A DNA stretch of 64,000 nt from Undibacterium sp. CCC3.4 (GTDB taxonomy: Bacteria > Pseudomonadota > Gammaproteobacteria > Burkholderiales > Burkholderiaceae_D): assembly GCF_034347425.1 (NCBI RefSeq), contig NZ_CP133779.1, positions 4,402,001 to 4,466,000 of the forward strand, written 5' to 3'. The notes beneath the pieces are model-generated. The model saw only the letters and a program-made list of their open reading frames with translations. It was not told the origin of the DNA and did no database searches. The translations under genes and the position numbers were made by a program. Numbering within the stretch: the first letter of the stretch is position 1; each line of letters begins with the position of its first letter. Below, piece after piece: positions 45,208 through 55,042 of the stretch.

Positions 45208-45287
45208 CTAGGAGCCTGAGCTAGCCAAAATCTGTCCTCGCTCAGCCGATTTTTCGCTTCGACTCGTTCTGCCGCTCAGGCTCCTAG
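45208..45287. repeat. Dispersed inverted-repeat element, copy 2
   Basis: An 80-bp element just behind ilvD with perfect 14-bp terminal inverted repeats, CTAGGAGCCTGAGC (45208-45221) and GCTCAGGCTCCTAG (45274-45287). Its core 45224-45262 matches 35582-35620 of copy 1 in reverse complement at 37 of 39 bases. It is shorter than copy 1 and lacks its central T/A hairpin. Confidence 0.85.
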
Positions 45288-45297
45288 CCGACTACGA

Positions 45298-47175
45298 TCA
45301 ACGCCGCTTCAATTGCGAAATATCGCGAACCGCACCGCGATCAGCCGAGGTCGCCAAGGCTGCATAGGCTTGCAAAGCTTGCGACACATAGCGCTCGCGT
45401 GCCACCGGCTGCCAAGCCGCGTCACCACGGGCATCCATCGCGGCACGGCGTTCGGCCAGCAATTCCGGGCTGATCATCAAATTAATACTGCGCGCCGGGA
45501 TATCGATGGCAATCACATCACCCTCCTCCACCAAACCGATGGCACCGCCTTCCGCCGCTTCCGGCGAAGCATGACCAATCACCAAACCCGACGAGCCACC
45601 GGAAAAACGGCCATCAGTAAACAATGCGCACGCCTTGCCCAAGCCTTTGGATTTGATATACGAAGTCGGATACAACATTTCCTGCATGCCCGGCCCGCCT
45701 TTCGGCCCTTCATAACGAATGATGACGACATCACCTTCGTGAACCGCATCGCCGAGTATCGCCTCAACCGCGCTGTCCTGACTTTCAAACACACGGGCGC
45801 GACCAGTGAAGCGCAAAATACTGTCATCGACGCCGGCCGTTTTGACGATACAACCATTTTCCGCCAAATTACCGTACAACACCGCCAAGCCGCCATCTTC
45901 CGAATAGGCATGAGCACGATCGCGAATACAGCCAGTGGCGCGGTCGAGATCGAGGCTCTCAAAGCGTTCCGCCTGTGAAAACGCCGTCTGAGTCGGCACG
46001 CCACCTGGCGCGGCCTTGAACATGGTGTGCACGGCGACATCGTCGCAGACAGCGACGTCATTACGCGCGATGGCTTCGGCCATGCTGGCGCTGTGAATGG
46101 TAGGACGCGTGGTATCGAGCAAGCCGGCACGGGCCAACTCGCCGAGAATGGCCATGATGCCGCCGGCACGATGGACATCTTCGATATGGTATTTATCGGT
46201 CATCGGCGCGACTTTGCACAGGCATGGCACGTTGCGAGACACGCGATCGATATCGGCCATTTTGAAATCGACACCGGCTTCGTGGGCTGCGGCCAGCAAA
46301 TGCAAGACCGTATTGGTGGAACCGCCCATGGAAACGTCGAGCGCCATGGCGTTTTCAAAACTCGCCTTGGTGGCGATAGAGCGTGGCAACACCGAGTAAT
46401 CGTCAGCTTCATAATGGCGCTTGGACAGCTCAACGATCAAACGACCGGCACGCAGAAACAATTCTTTGCGGTCGGCATGGGTAGCCAAAATCGTGCCATT
46501 ACCCGGCAAAGCCAAGCCCAGCGCTTCGACCAGACAATTCATCGAGTTGGCGGTAAACATACCGGAGCAGGATCCGCAGGTCGGGCAGGCGGAACGTTCG
46601 ATACGGCCGATTTCTTCATCCGACACCTTGCTGTCGCCAGCTTTGATCATGGCATCGACCAAATCGATCTTCATGATCTTCTGCACTCCACCCTGCTTAG
46701 GATGCAGAGTTTCGAGAACTTTGCCGGCTTCCATCGGCCCACCCGACACAAACACCACCGGAATATTCAGACGCATCGCTGCCATCAGCATGCCGGGCGT
46801 GATTTTATCGCAGTTGGAAATGCACACCATGGCATCGGCACAGTGGGCATTGACCATGTATTCAACCGAATCGGCAATCAGTTCGCGCGAAGGCAGCGAG
46901 TACAACATACCGCCATGACCCATGGCGATGCCATCATCAACCGCAATGGTATTGAATTCCTTGGCCACACCACCAGCCGCTTCGATTTCACGCGCCACCA
47001 TTTGACCAAGGTCTTTCAGATGCACATGGCCCGGCACGAATTGGGTAAACGAGTTGACGACGGCGATAATAGGTTTATCAAAATCACCGTCTTTCATGCC
47101 AGTGGCACGCCACAAAGCACGCGCGCCGGCCATATTACGGCCATGGGTGGTGGTACGGGAACGGTATTGCGGCAT
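45298..47175 (-). CDS. ilvD: Dihydroxy-acid dehydratase
   Basis: 625 residues from the ATG at 47175 (GGAG six bases upstream). IlvD signatures: [92 protein letters not shown] and [24 protein letters not shown]. It is the iron-sulfur enzyme making 2-keto acids for valine, isoleucine and leucine. A single gene, ended by a repeat element and a terminator. It is a paralogue of edd in this window. Confidence 0.97.
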   Translation of the reverse strand: MPQYRSRTTTHGRNMAGARALWRATGMKDGDFDKPIIAVVNSFTQFVPGHVHLKDLGQMVAREIEAAGGVAKEFNTIAVDDGIAMGHGGMLYSLPSRELIADSVEYMVNAHCADAMVCISNCDKITPGMLMAAMRLNIPVVFVSGGPMEAGKVLETLHPKQGGVQKIMKIDLVDAMIKAGDSKVSDEEIGRIERSACPTCGSCSGMFTANSMNCLVEALGLALPGNGTILATHADRKELFLRAGRLIVELSKRHYEADDYSVLPRSIATKASFENAMALDVSMGGSTNTVLHLLAAAHEAGVDFKMADIDRVSRNVPCLCKVAPMTDKYHIEDVHRAGGIMAILGELARAGLLDTTRPTIHSASMAEAIARNDVAVCDDVAVHTMFKAAPGGVPTQTAFSQAERFESLDLDRATGCIRDRAHAYSEDGGLAVLYGNLAENGCIVKTAGVDDSILRFTGRARVFESQDSAVEAILGDAVHEGDVVIIRYEGPKGGPGMQEMLYPTSYIKSKGLGKACALFTDGRFSGGSSGLVIGHASPEAAEGGAIGLVEEGDVIAIDIPARSINLMISPELLAERRAAMDARGDAAWQPVARERYVSQALQAYAALATSADRGAVRDISQLKRR

Positions 47176-47581
47176 AGCTGACTCCAGAATTCGACAAAGA
47201 ATGCCTAGCTTGCCCGCACTTGCTTCATATGTCAAATAGCGTTTTTAGGGGAGATTCATATACAAAAAAGATTAATCGCTTTTTTTTAGTGTGCAGCAAA
47301 AAGCAGCCATCATCGAAAATTGGCGCACCAGCTTGCAGGCCTTAACTTTAGCAGGATTGCCTGCAGTGTGCGAACCACTTTCACACCCTGCAGGCACGCC
47401 GCCTTGCTAAGAAAACAAGCCGAAAACAAATGATCGCCATCGCCAAGTTCAAGCGTCAACTCCACAATCCGCCCGGCATCGTATAATCTCCCGCACAGAT
47501 TCATTGCCACAGCCCGATGTTATGCCGCCATCAGGCGCAAGCCCAAAATGCCATTCATTCCTTTAAAGAGATACCGATTCA
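47176..47581. other. Divergent ilvD / xth intergenic region
   Basis: 406 bases with promoters for ilvD (left) and the exonuclease gene (right). It holds a strong hairpin at 47358-47396. No gene was recognised; short open stretches here lack coding character. Confidence 0.45.
47358..47396. repeat. Long hairpin upstream of ilvD and xth
   Basis: TGCCTGCAG (47358-47366) pairs with CTGCAGGCA (47388-47396), and the stem continues inward with TGTG / CACA after a 2-base bulge. No T-tract follows on either side. It may be an operator, a leader structure or a single repeat copy. Confidence 0.55.
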
Positions 47582-48361
47582 ATGAAACTCGCCACCTGGA
47601 ACGTCAATTCCCTCAAAGTCCGCCTGCCACAGGTCTTGCAATGGCTGGAAACGAACCCCGTCGATGTCTTGTGCCTGCAAGAAACCAAGCTCACCGACGA
47701 TAAATTTCCTCAAGCTGAAATCGAGGCAGCCGGTTATCACGTCGCCTTCAGCGGTCAAAAAACCTACAACGGCGTGGCGATCATTGCGCGCCACCCTATC
47801 GAGCAAGTACAAAAGAATAATCCGCTGTTCGAAGATGAACAGCAGCGCATCATCGCCGCCACCATTTGCGGCATGCGCATCATCTGTGCCTATGTGCCGA
47901 ACGGACAAGCGCCGGATTCGGATAAGTTTGTCTATAAATTGAAATGGTTGGCGGCGCTACAGGAATGGCTGCGTGGGGAACTCCAGCAGTATCCACAATT
48001 GGCCCTGCTCGGTGATTACAACATCGCCCCGGACGACCGCGATGTGCATGATCCGGCCGCTTGGGTCGGTATGAATTTGGTGTCACCAGAGGAACGCAGC
48101 GCCTTGCAAGGCTTGCTCGATCTGGGTCTGAGCGACAGTTTCCGGCAATTTGAACAAAGCGAAAAAAGCTTCAGTTGGTGGGATTACCGTGCGCTCGGCT
48201 TTCGCCTCAATAAAGGCATGCGTATCGATCACATTTTGTTATCGGCAGCGCTGGCCAGCCGCTGTCATGCTTGTGTGATCGACCGCGTGCCGCGCAAGTG
48301 GGAGCAACCATCCGACCATGCGCCGGTGATTGCCTCCCTCAGTCCCTTAGCCGAGAGCTGA
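47582..48361 (+). CDS. xth: Exodeoxyribonuclease III
   Basis: 259 residues. Motifs of the Xth/APE1 family: KLATWNVNSLKVRLPQVLQWL, VDVLCLQETKLTD with catalytic Glu, YNGVAIIAR, LLGDYNIAPDDRDVHDP, SFSWWDYRALGFRLNKGMRIDHILLS and the C-terminal SDHAPV. A DNA-repair AP endonuclease and 3' exonuclease. Convergent with the chemoreceptor gene. Confidence 0.95.
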   Translation: MKLATWNVNSLKVRLPQVLQWLETNPVDVLCLQETKLTDDKFPQAEIEAAGYHVAFSGQKTYNGVAIIARHPIEQVQKNNPLFEDEQQRIIAATICGMRIICAYVPNGQAPDSDKFVYKLKWLAALQEWLRGELQQYPQLALLGDYNIAPDDRDVHDPAAWVGMNLVSPEERSALQGLLDLGLSDSFRQFEQSEKSFSWWDYRALGFRLNKGMRIDHILLSAALASRCHACVIDRVPRKWEQPSDHAPVIASLSPLAES

Positions 48362-48393
48362 TCCGGCGCTTACTACCGCTCACTGATCTTTAC

Positions 48394-50268
48394 CTATGCG
48401 TCGCGTCCGATACGACGCGCCGCAGTCATGCGCGGGGCCGGCCGAGCGCTGGCAAGTCGTGCCGCCGGCTGCCCCTGCTCCATGCGGAACGCCGACATCG
48501 CTGTTTTCAGCAAGTTGGCTTGCTCTTCCAGTGAGCCTGCTGCCGCTGCCGCTTGTTCGACCAAGGCAGCATTCTGTTGGGTCGCTTCATCCATGTGGGC
48601 CAGTGCGATGTTGACCTGGCTGATGCCATCGCTCTGCTCCACCGACGCCGAGGTGATTTCATTGATGATCGCCGCCACCTGATCCACCGCAGCGACGATA
48701 CGACTCATCGAGGCACCAGCCTTATCCACGAGCTCGGAACCTTCATTCACCTTCGTCACCGAATCTTCGATCAAACTCTTGATTTCTTGAGCCGCTGCCG
48801 CACTGCGCTGCGCCAGCGTACGAACTTCACTGGCAACCACCGCAAAGCCACGGCCCTGCTCACCGGCGCGGGCCGCTTCGACCGCCGCATTGAGCGCCAA
48901 AATATTGGTTTGAAACGCAATCCCTTCGATCACGCTGATGATGTCGACGATTTTGCGCGAACTGTCGGAAATCCCCTGCATGGTCGAAACCACGCGGTTC
49001 ACCACTTCACCGCCCTGGGTCGCGACATCGGAGGCATTGACGGCCATCTTATTGGCTTCGCGTGCATTGTCAGCATTGTTTCTGACCGCCTCGGTCAACT
49101 CTTCCATGCTCGCCGCCGTTTGCTCCAAGGAGGAAGCCTGCTGCTCGGTACGACCCGACAAATCCATATTGCCAGCCGCAATTTCAGTCGACCCGATCGT
49201 AATCGAATCGGTCGCCTTGCGCACGTCGACCACCATCACCCGCAATTGCTCGAGGAACTGATTGAAAGCTTGCGCCGTCTGCGCCACTTCATCTTCACCC
49301 TCGACGACGATTTTACGACTCAAATCACCACCACCAGCGGCGATATCCGTCATCGCATCGCGCACCCGTTGCAATCCCGATAGCATACGCCCGACCAACC
49401 ACGTCGAGACTGGCAAAATCACGGCCAACAACACCAACAAAACCAAGCCAGAAATCACTAGCAGTTGATCGAGTGACGCCAGCGCCTTGTTTTTATCGAC
49501 CACCAAGGCCAAGTAAATATCTGAGCCGGTAATTTGTTGTAAGTACAAGAAGCTGGCTTTGCCGGCGATCTGCACTTCGGTAGGCTCGGTGTTTTTAGCC
49601 AGTGTCGCAATATTTTCCAAGGCCAATTCAGCGGCGATTTCCTTGGCCGGCTTGAGTGCCTTGGTTTGGTCGGAATGCGCCAGCACTACGCCGGATTTAT
49701 CGAGCAAGAAGGCATAGCCATCGCCGGCCAGTTTGACGGTCAGAATTTGATCGACAATTTTAGTCAGAAACACATCGGCTGCCACCACCCCGCCTTCGCC
49801 ACCTTTCACCGGTGCGGCAAATGAAATCATCAGACCGGGTGGGTTGACGCCCATATAAGCCGAGGTAACAATGGCTTTCTTGGCTTCCATCGCCGCCTTA
49901 TACCAAGGACGAGCAGTAGGGTCATAGCCGGCCGGAGGTGGATTGGCCGGATTATTGGTAAACGTTTTATCGGGCTGCCCCAGATACACGCTGAGGAAAT
50001 TACCACCGCCGCGTACCATCGCCAAGCTCGCTTGCAAATCAGCGCCATTGCCCAAGCCTTGCGCCAAGCTGTCCACCAGCGCCGTATTAATCTGTATCCA
50101 GTTACTGAGCAGGGCATTGTAGCCGGTAGCAACGCCGCGTATCTCTGCACTCAAATCATGTTCAATCTGCGACTTCATACGCAGATAGCTGCCGACGGTC
50201 AAAAAAACCGTACATATTGTTACCAATAATGCGATAACAAAAATTAACCTGCCTTTGAGAGATTTCAT
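48394..50268 (-). CDS. Methyl-accepting chemotaxis protein with Cache sensor
   Basis: 624 residues. First membrane helix about 7-29, periplasmic double-Cache region about 35-275 ([69 protein letters not shown]), second helix about 283-305, HAMP, then a cytoplasmic signalling coiled coil with the hairpin tip [46 protein letters not shown]. The DPxxRPWY motif is typical of dCache sensors for amino acids and organic acids; the ligand is unknown. No C-terminal CheR-docking pentapeptide is seen. GGAG lies five bases before the start. Confidence 0.95.
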   Translation of the reverse strand: MKSLKGRLIFVIALLVTICTVFLTVGSYLRMKSQIEHDLSAEIRGVATGYNALLSNWIQINTALVDSLAQGLGNGADLQASLAMVRGGGNFLSVYLGQPDKTFTNNPANPPPAGYDPTARPWYKAAMEAKKAIVTSAYMGVNPPGLMISFAAPVKGGEGGVVAADVFLTKIVDQILTVKLAGDGYAFLLDKSGVVLAHSDQTKALKPAKEIAAELALENIATLAKNTEPTEVQIAGKASFLYLQQITGSDIYLALVVDKNKALASLDQLLVISGLVLLVLLAVILPVSTWLVGRMLSGLQRVRDAMTDIAAGGGDLSRKIVVEGEDEVAQTAQAFNQFLEQLRVMVVDVRKATDSITIGSTEIAAGNMDLSGRTEQQASSLEQTAASMEELTEAVRNNADNAREANKMAVNASDVATQGGEVVNRVVSTMQGISDSSRKIVDIISVIEGIAFQTNILALNAAVEAARAGEQGRGFAVVASEVRTLAQRSAAAAQEIKSLIEDSVTKVNEGSELVDKAGASMSRIVAAVDQVAAIINEITSASVEQSDGISQVNIALAHMDEATQQNAALVEQAAAAAGSLEEQANLLKTAMSAFRMEQGQPAARLASARPAPRMTAARRIGRDA

Positions 50269-50503
50269 AAGTTCTCCATGTTTTTATACATTCACTACAC
50301 CGTTGCAAATACAGCACCCTTGCGGGGACTGTGATATTTTAAATCTTGCCTGACAGCGAAGATTGCCCGATATTACCTGCGAACTTCATGGGGTTCAAAA
50401 AAATGTCTCTGGCGTTGTTAGCGGTTCACAACAGTTGCTATAGTTCAAATGCACAGTTACAATCAGGCGTCAAATGCTTCGTTCGCGCCGGCCCAAGCAA
50501 GCG

Positions 50504-50534
50504 CATTCCCGCATGCTTTTGGCTGGAACCCAGT
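50504..50534. repeat. REP-like palindrome, divergent copy
   Basis: Begins CATTCCCGC and ends GCTGGAACCCAGT, the same outer words as the other copies (CATT...AATCCAGT), with an imperfect TTCCcGC / GCtGGAA stem and a longer loop. Confidence 0.5.
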
Positions 50535-50670
50535 ATCGTTTTCAGCACTGAAAACAGCATGATTTCTGGCATTTTTATTAAGCACGAACGCCGCCAGGCT
50601 CCCGCGCAAAAGCGCGCTGATCATTACCCACAAGTCAGGTCGATTGCGCATCCACCCAGCCGCCCAATTC

Positions 50671-50700
50671 GTCATTGCCGCGCAGGCGGCAATCCAGTGG
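50671..50700. repeat. REP-like palindrome, intact copy
   Basis: GTC followed by ATTGCCGC / GCGGCAAT arms (50674-50681, 50686-50693) around a 4-base loop, then CCAGTGG. Same 8-4-8 geometry and the same GTCATT / AATCCAGTGG frame as the copy split by the insertion sequence, in opposite orientation. Confidence 0.7.
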
Positions 50701-50830
50701 CGCGCACGCGCCCTTTATATCTGTGATATCTGTGCTGCTCAGGCGCAGCAGAACGTGTTGATTTAACAGAAAAAAAGTGCCCTTGAACGACCCTCCCACC
50801 CTGAAGGCACTGACGTGCCACTGGATTCCT

Positions 50831-50839
50831 GCCTACGCA
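50831..50839 (+). repeat. Left 9-bp target-site duplication
   Basis: GCCTACGCA directly before the left end of the insertion sequence; the same nine bases recur at 52149-52157. Confidence 0.85.
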
Positions 50840-52148
50840 CACTGCTGTCCGGAATAATTTTCTTGACTAAGCTGCAGGGGGTTGCAGGCATTGGTTTACG
50901 AGTGTTAACCTCGGTTTACCAACTTAAAAACCAAACCTGCAACATGTACAGAATAAACACTTTTCAAGAGTTAATGAAGGGGCTACCGCGTGGAGTCTTT
51001 GATCAACTCGTCAAAAAACATCAAGCTGACAAATACAGCAAGCATTTTGGTCACTGGGATCAGCTCGTGGTGATGACCTACGCTCAATTAAGCGGAACAA
51101 CTGGCCTGCGTCCTCTGGAGGCCAGCTTTAACAGTCATGTCGCCCATCATTACCATCTCGGCACTGGTCGTATTAAGCGCTCCACTCTGGCTGATGCCAA
51201 CAGTCGTCGCGGCGATACCGTATTTGCCGATGCGGTGACATGGCTCATGCAAAAAGTGGCACGGCCATTGCGTCAACAAAGCAAGGAGCTGCTCTACCTT
51301 CTGGACTCCACTTCCATTACCCTCAAAGGGCGCGAGTTTGATCGCTGGACGCTCTCCAATAAAACGCGAAATACACAGGGTGTCAAACTCCACATCCTGT
51401 ACGCAGAACAAGCGCAGATACCCATTTGGCAAAGTATCAGCGCAGCCAATGTCAATGACGTGGAGAAAACCAAAGAGCTCCCGCTGCAGCAAGAGGTGAT
51501 CTACGTCTTTGACAAGGGCTATTGCGATTACAACTGGTGGCATCGGATCGATATGGCGGGAGCACAATTCGTGACCCGTTTCAAGCGTAATGCAGGCTTG
51601 CGCATTGAGGAAGAACGCAGTATTCCCGCAGAGGCCACAGACATCGTCCTGCAAGATCAAATTGTGCGTTTTAAAAACAGACATCCTGGTGGCAAACGCA
51701 TCAATCAGTACGAGAAGCCCTTGCGCTGCATTACGGTAGCCAGAGCCGACAAACCTACGCCATTAGTACTGGCAACCAATGATTTGAACAGCGATGCGCT
51801 GACCATTGCCCGGCGCTATAAAGAACGCTGGGATATCGAACTGTTCTTCAAATGGATCAAGCAACACCTGAAGATCAAGCAATTTTTTGGACGCACCGAA
51901 AACGCGGTGCGTATCCAGATATTGACAGCACTTATCAGTTATTTACTCGTGGCGCTCTACAAACAGACACATGGCTTAAAACAAAGCCTTTGGGAGTGTC
52001 TATGCGTGATTCGCGCCACTCTATTTCAACGACAAGACTTGGAAATCTCTCAATACCGAAAGCGACGAAGAGAAGTAGAAGAAATGGCGCGTTTGCAATT
52101 GGGATTATTCTAATGAAATGTCAATTAATTTATTCCGGACAGCAGTGC
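50840..52148 (+). mobile_element. IS4-family insertion sequence
   Basis: About 1.3 kb with perfect terminal inverted repeats: CACTGCTGTCCGGAATAA at the left (50840-50857) and its complement at the right (52130-52147), with one undecided base at 52148. Flanked by the 9-bp duplication GCCTACGCA. It carries one intact transposase gene, so it looks recent and probably active. If the element and one duplication copy are removed, the flanks rejoin to a perfect REP hairpin with arms ATTCCTGC and GCAGGAAT around CTAC. Confidence 0.93.
50944..52113 (+). CDS. IS4-family transposase (DDE)
   Basis: 389 residues from the ATG at 50944. The N-terminal MYRINTFQELMKGLPRGVFDQLVKKHQADKYSKHF-type region matches the DUF4372 domain common in IS4 transposases. 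Catalytic triad: LLDSTSITL (first Asp), YVFDKGYCDYNWW (second Asp) and YKERWDIELFFKWIKQHLKIK, the Y-x2-R-x3-E-x6-K signature with the catalytic Glu. The frame is unbroken and fills the element. Upstream in-frame starts reach outside the inverted repeat and were rejected. Confidence 0.94.
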   Translation: MYRINTFQELMKGLPRGVFDQLVKKHQADKYSKHFGHWDQLVVMTYAQLSGTTGLRPLEASFNSHVAHHYHLGTGRIKRSTLADANSRRGDTVFADAVTWLMQKVARPLRQQSKELLYLLDSTSITLKGREFDRWTLSNKTRNTQGVKLHILYAEQAQIPIWQSISAANVNDVEKTKELPLQQEVIYVFDKGYCDYNWWHRIDMAGAQFVTRFKRNAGLRIEEERSIPAEATDIVLQDQIVRFKNRHPGGKRINQYEKPLRCITVARADKPTPLVLATNDLNSDALTIARRYKERWDIELFFKWIKQHLKIKQFFGRTENAVRIQILTALISYLLVALYKQTHGLKQSLWECLCVIRATLFQRQDLEISQYRKRRREVEEMARLQLGLF

Positions 52149-52157
52149 GCCTACGCA
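52149..52157 (+). repeat. Right 9-bp target-site duplication
   Basis: GCCTACGCA directly after the right end of the insertion sequence, followed by GGAATGACGA, the second arm of the interrupted REP-like hairpin. Confidence 0.85.
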
Positions 52158-52313
52158 GGAATGACGAGGCGAGAGCACGGGGGAATAACATGTCGACTGA
52201 AAACCCTTTTGCGACGGCCTCTGAAGGCCGGGGTTTCAAACCCTAGTCAGATTTTTGATGAAGTAGAGTAAGGGAGTGTCGCCGCTGCCGCTGACACGCC
52301 CGAGCAGGCGCGA

Positions 52314-52784
52314 TTATAAAAACCGGTCGAGGATTTTGCGGCTGTGTTTATCCATCGCGGTAAAATCGCGAATCAGAAAACCGATGCCGTGATTATCGGT
52401 AATCAACAGCGCAGCGCTACCGATGCGGCGAATATCTTCGTCGCCTTTGAGGATAAATTCGGTCTCACCACGATCAGTACTGACGCGCCAAGTACATGGC
52501 ACGGAAAAACTGCTGACGCTACTGATGTGCTCGATTTCCGGCATGAATTCGCGACCATCCAACTCTTCCAATACCAAGGCACGCGCCGCTTCGGTCAAAT
52601 CAGACAAGGCCTCGATCCAAGCCACCTCGCGCCCATCGCTGAGCACGAGTGAAATATGTTCCAACGGCGACTGGATAGGAAAAGCGCGCACCGGGCTCAC
52701 AGCCTCAAACACTTCACCGGCTTCATTCCGTAACACCAGTCGATCATACGGATCGCGGTGCAAGCTTAATATTGTCGTTGTCAT
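52314..52784 (-). CDS. DUF1854 protein associated with cyanophycin metabolism
   Basis: 156 residues. DUF1854 pattern: LVLRNEAGEVFEAVSPVRAFPIQSPLEHISLVLSDGREVAWIEALSDL, LEELDGREFMPEIEHISSVSSFSVPCTWRVSTDRGETEFILKGDEDIRRI and the end GIGFLIRDFTAMDKHSRKILDRFL. The family recurs beside cyanophycin synthetase genes in Burkholderiales, together with the ABC transporter encoded just upstream. Function unknown. The ATG at 52784 has GGAGGAG at good spacing; an in-frame GTG at 52790 would give a GTGA overlap with the transporter stop. Last gene of the leftward pair. Confidence 0.88.
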   Translation of the reverse strand: MTTTILSLHRDPYDRLVLRNEAGEVFEAVSPVRAFPIQSPLEHISLVLSDGREVAWIEALSDLTEAARALVLEELDGREFMPEIEHISSVSSFSVPCTWRVSTDRGETEFILKGDEDIRRIGSAALLITDNHGIGFLIRDFTAMDKHSRKILDRFL

Positions 52785-52786
52785 GC

Positions 52787-55042
52787 TCACTCCTCCACCA
52801 GCTCAGCATTGCGTGCCTGTGCTTGATACAAATTATAGTAAGCGCCTTGGCGCGCCATCAGTTCATCGTGATGACCAACCTCGACGACTTCACCACGATC
52901 CAGCACCACCAGGCGATCGGCCTTGTGCAGTGTCGACAAACGATGGGCAATCGCGATCGTGGTACGCCCCTGCACCAAGTTGTCGAGCGCTTTTTGGATT
53001 TCTTTTTCCGTTTCCGAATCGACCGAAGAGGTCGCCTCGTCCATGATCAGTATGCGCGGATCAATCAGCAAGGCACGCGCGATCGACACCCGCTGCCGCT
53101 CACCGCCCGACAAACCTTGGCCGCGCTCACCCACCATGGAGTCATAGCCTTGCGGCAGCCGCAGAATAAATTCATGCGCATGTGCCGCGCGTGCGGCGGC
53201 GATGATCTCGCTGCGACTGGCGCTGGGCCGACCGTAGGCAATATTTTCCGCAATCGTACCGAAAAACAGGAATGGCTCTTGCAATACCAAACCGATGTTA
53301 CGACGATAATCTTCCACCGCAAACGAACGAATATCGACGCCATCCAGCAGAATCGCCCCTTCCGAGACATCGTAAAAGCGGCAAATCAAATTAACCAGGG
53401 TACTCTTGCCAGAACCGCTGTGACCGACCAAACCGATCATTTCCCCCGGTTTGATCTGCAGATTAATGCCGCGATTAACCAGGCGGTTACCATAACGGAA
53501 GCCAACTTCGCGTAATTCTATGGCACCCTGCACTTGCTTGACCTGCACCGGCTGCTGCGGATCAGGCACGCTTGAAACATGATCAAGAATATCAAAAATA
53601 CGTTTAGCAGCCGAAGCCGACTTTTGTGTCACCGAAACGATGCGGCTCATGGAATCGATACGACCATAAAAATTGCCGATAAAAGCCACCGCCGCCACCA
53701 GCGCGCCGACCGTGATTTCATTGCGTGCGACTTGCCATATACCGAAAGCCCACACCACCAAAATCCCGATATCGGTGAGGAAGGAAACCGTAGGTGAAAA
53801 CAGCGACCAAATTTTATTGAGCTTGTCGTTGACGATCAAATTGTGGCGATTCGCTTCGCGAAAACGCGCCGCTTCACGTTTTTCCTGCGCGAAAGCTTTC
53901 ACCACGCGGATCCCGGGGATGGTATCAGACAAAACATTGGTGACTTCACCCCACACCCGGTCGATCTTTTCAAAACCGGTGCGCAGCTTGTCACGCACCA
54001 AATGAATCATCCAGGCGATGAAAGGCAAGGGCAAAATGGTCACCAGGGCGAGCTTGGTATTAATTTGCAACAAAGCTACTGCGGTCATGATGAACATCAA
54101 TACATCGGTGGCAAAATCGAGCAAATGCAGCGATAAATAGACACAAATACGGTCGCTCTCGCTGCCTATGCGCGACATCAAATCGCCGGTACGCTTGCCG
54201 CCAAAGTATTCCAACGATAATTTAAGCAAATGTTGGTAAGTAGCGGTACGTAAGTCGGCACCGATACGCTCCGATACCAAGGCCAGAATATAGGTTTTAC
54301 CCCAACTCAACAGCCAAGCCAGCACGGCCGAACCGAGCAAACCGCCGATATACCAAGTCACCAGTTGTGGATCAACCGTCTGGCCATTTTGATAAGGAAT
54401 CAATACTTCATCAGTCAAAGGCTTGGTCAGGTAGCGCGGAATCATGTGCGCGGCCGTCCCCAACAACATCAGAGTAAAGCCGATTGCCAACTGCAGCCGG
54501 TAAGGATGAGCGAAACGCCACAGTCGCAACAGCGTCCAAGTCGAAGGCGGCGTATGCAGCACCTTGGCACAGATCGGACACTCCTCTTGCTCAGGTTCGA
54601 GTACGGCTTTGCAACTAGGACAAATATTTTGCTCTGCCGCCGCCACCGGCAAGCCGCTGACCTGGCTTTGTAATTGCAGGCGGAATTGATCGAGCAAACG
54701 GACCGCCAGCAAATTTTGCCCCAGAGTGAAGCGCCAACTGGCCAGCAAACCATGCTCATCACACAAACGCAAGTGACCGACACCGGCATGGTCATGATGC
54801 GTAAGTTGCAAACCGTCACGATATTCCCAGCGCTGCCAACTCGCTTCGCCGGCGGCACAAGACAATAAGCCGCGGTCGGTCACCACGACAAAGCCCTTGC
54901 GGAAACGCAATTGCGTGTCCAAGTCAACCTCAAAGGCATTGAGCACGTTTTCATCTTGCAGTAATTGAGGCTGTAAGGCAGTTTGCCAGTGCAGCGGCAA
55001 ACTCACTACAGTTGGTGCAAGATGGATGGGGGTGGTCGTCAT
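52787..55042 (-). CDS. Cyanophycin-associated ABC exporter with zinc-ribbon N-domain
   Basis: 751 residues from the ATG at 55042. Residues 1 to about 135 form a beta-rich cytoplasmic domain (FVVVTDRGLLSCAAGEASWQRWEYRDGLQLTHHDHAGVGHLRL), followed by a zinc ribbon with Cys at 141, 144, 155 and 158 (CPSC...CPIC). Then an exporter-type six-helix membrane domain from about 180 and a C-terminal ATPase: Walker A GHSGSGKST near 534-545, signature LSGGERQRVSIARA, Walker B ILIMDEATSS. A half-transporter that should dimerise. The substrate is unknown; context with cyanophycin synthetases suggests peptide, amino acid or a regulatory signal. The N-domain is unusual for ABC exporters. Confidence 0.92.
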   Translation of the reverse strand: MTTTPIHLAPTVVSLPLHWQTALQPQLLQDENVLNAFEVDLDTQLRFRKGFVVVTDRGLLSCAAGEASWQRWEYRDGLQLTHHDHAGVGHLRLCDEHGLLASWRFTLGQNLLAVRLLDQFRLQLQSQVSGLPVAAAEQNICPSCKAVLEPEQEECPICAKVLHTPPSTWTLLRLWRFAHPYRLQLAIGFTLMLLGTAAHMIPRYLTKPLTDEVLIPYQNGQTVDPQLVTWYIGGLLGSAVLAWLLSWGKTYILALVSERIGADLRTATYQHLLKLSLEYFGGKRTGDLMSRIGSESDRICVYLSLHLLDFATDVLMFIMTAVALLQINTKLALVTILPLPFIAWMIHLVRDKLRTGFEKIDRVWGEVTNVLSDTIPGIRVVKAFAQEKREAARFREANRHNLIVNDKLNKIWSLFSPTVSFLTDIGILVVWAFGIWQVARNEITVGALVAAVAFIGNFYGRIDSMSRIVSVTQKSASAAKRIFDILDHVSSVPDPQQPVQVKQVQGAIELREVGFRYGNRLVNRGINLQIKPGEMIGLVGHSGSGKSTLVNLICRFYDVSEGAILLDGVDIRSFAVEDYRRNIGLVLQEPFLFFGTIAENIAYGRPSASRSEIIAAARAAHAHEFILRLPQGYDSMVGERGQGLSGGERQRVSIARALLIDPRILIMDEATSSVDSETEKEIQKALDNLVQGRTTIAIAHRLSTLHKADRLVVLDRGEVVEVGHHDELMARQGAYYNLYQAQARNAELVEE

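Larger units (their letters stand above)
50269..50830. other. Non-coding repeat-rich region left of the insertion sequence
   Basis: About 560 bases without a credible gene. It holds the chemoreceptor promoter at the left and REP-like palindromes at 50504-50534, 50671-50700 and the split copy at about 50816-50839. An open frame across 50346-50726 translates the repeats and is not a gene. Confidence 0.6.

Noticed and set aside
46027..47181. Long open frame (384 codons) on the plus strand
   Set aside because: It is exactly antisense to ilvD, which has all its family motifs; the composition is His/Arg-rich as expected for a mirror frame.
50346..50726. Open frame of 126 codons left of the insertion sequence
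   Set aside because: Its C-terminal part (HCRAGGNPVAR) is the usual translation of REP-type palindromes, and the N-terminal part has no similarity to a known protein.
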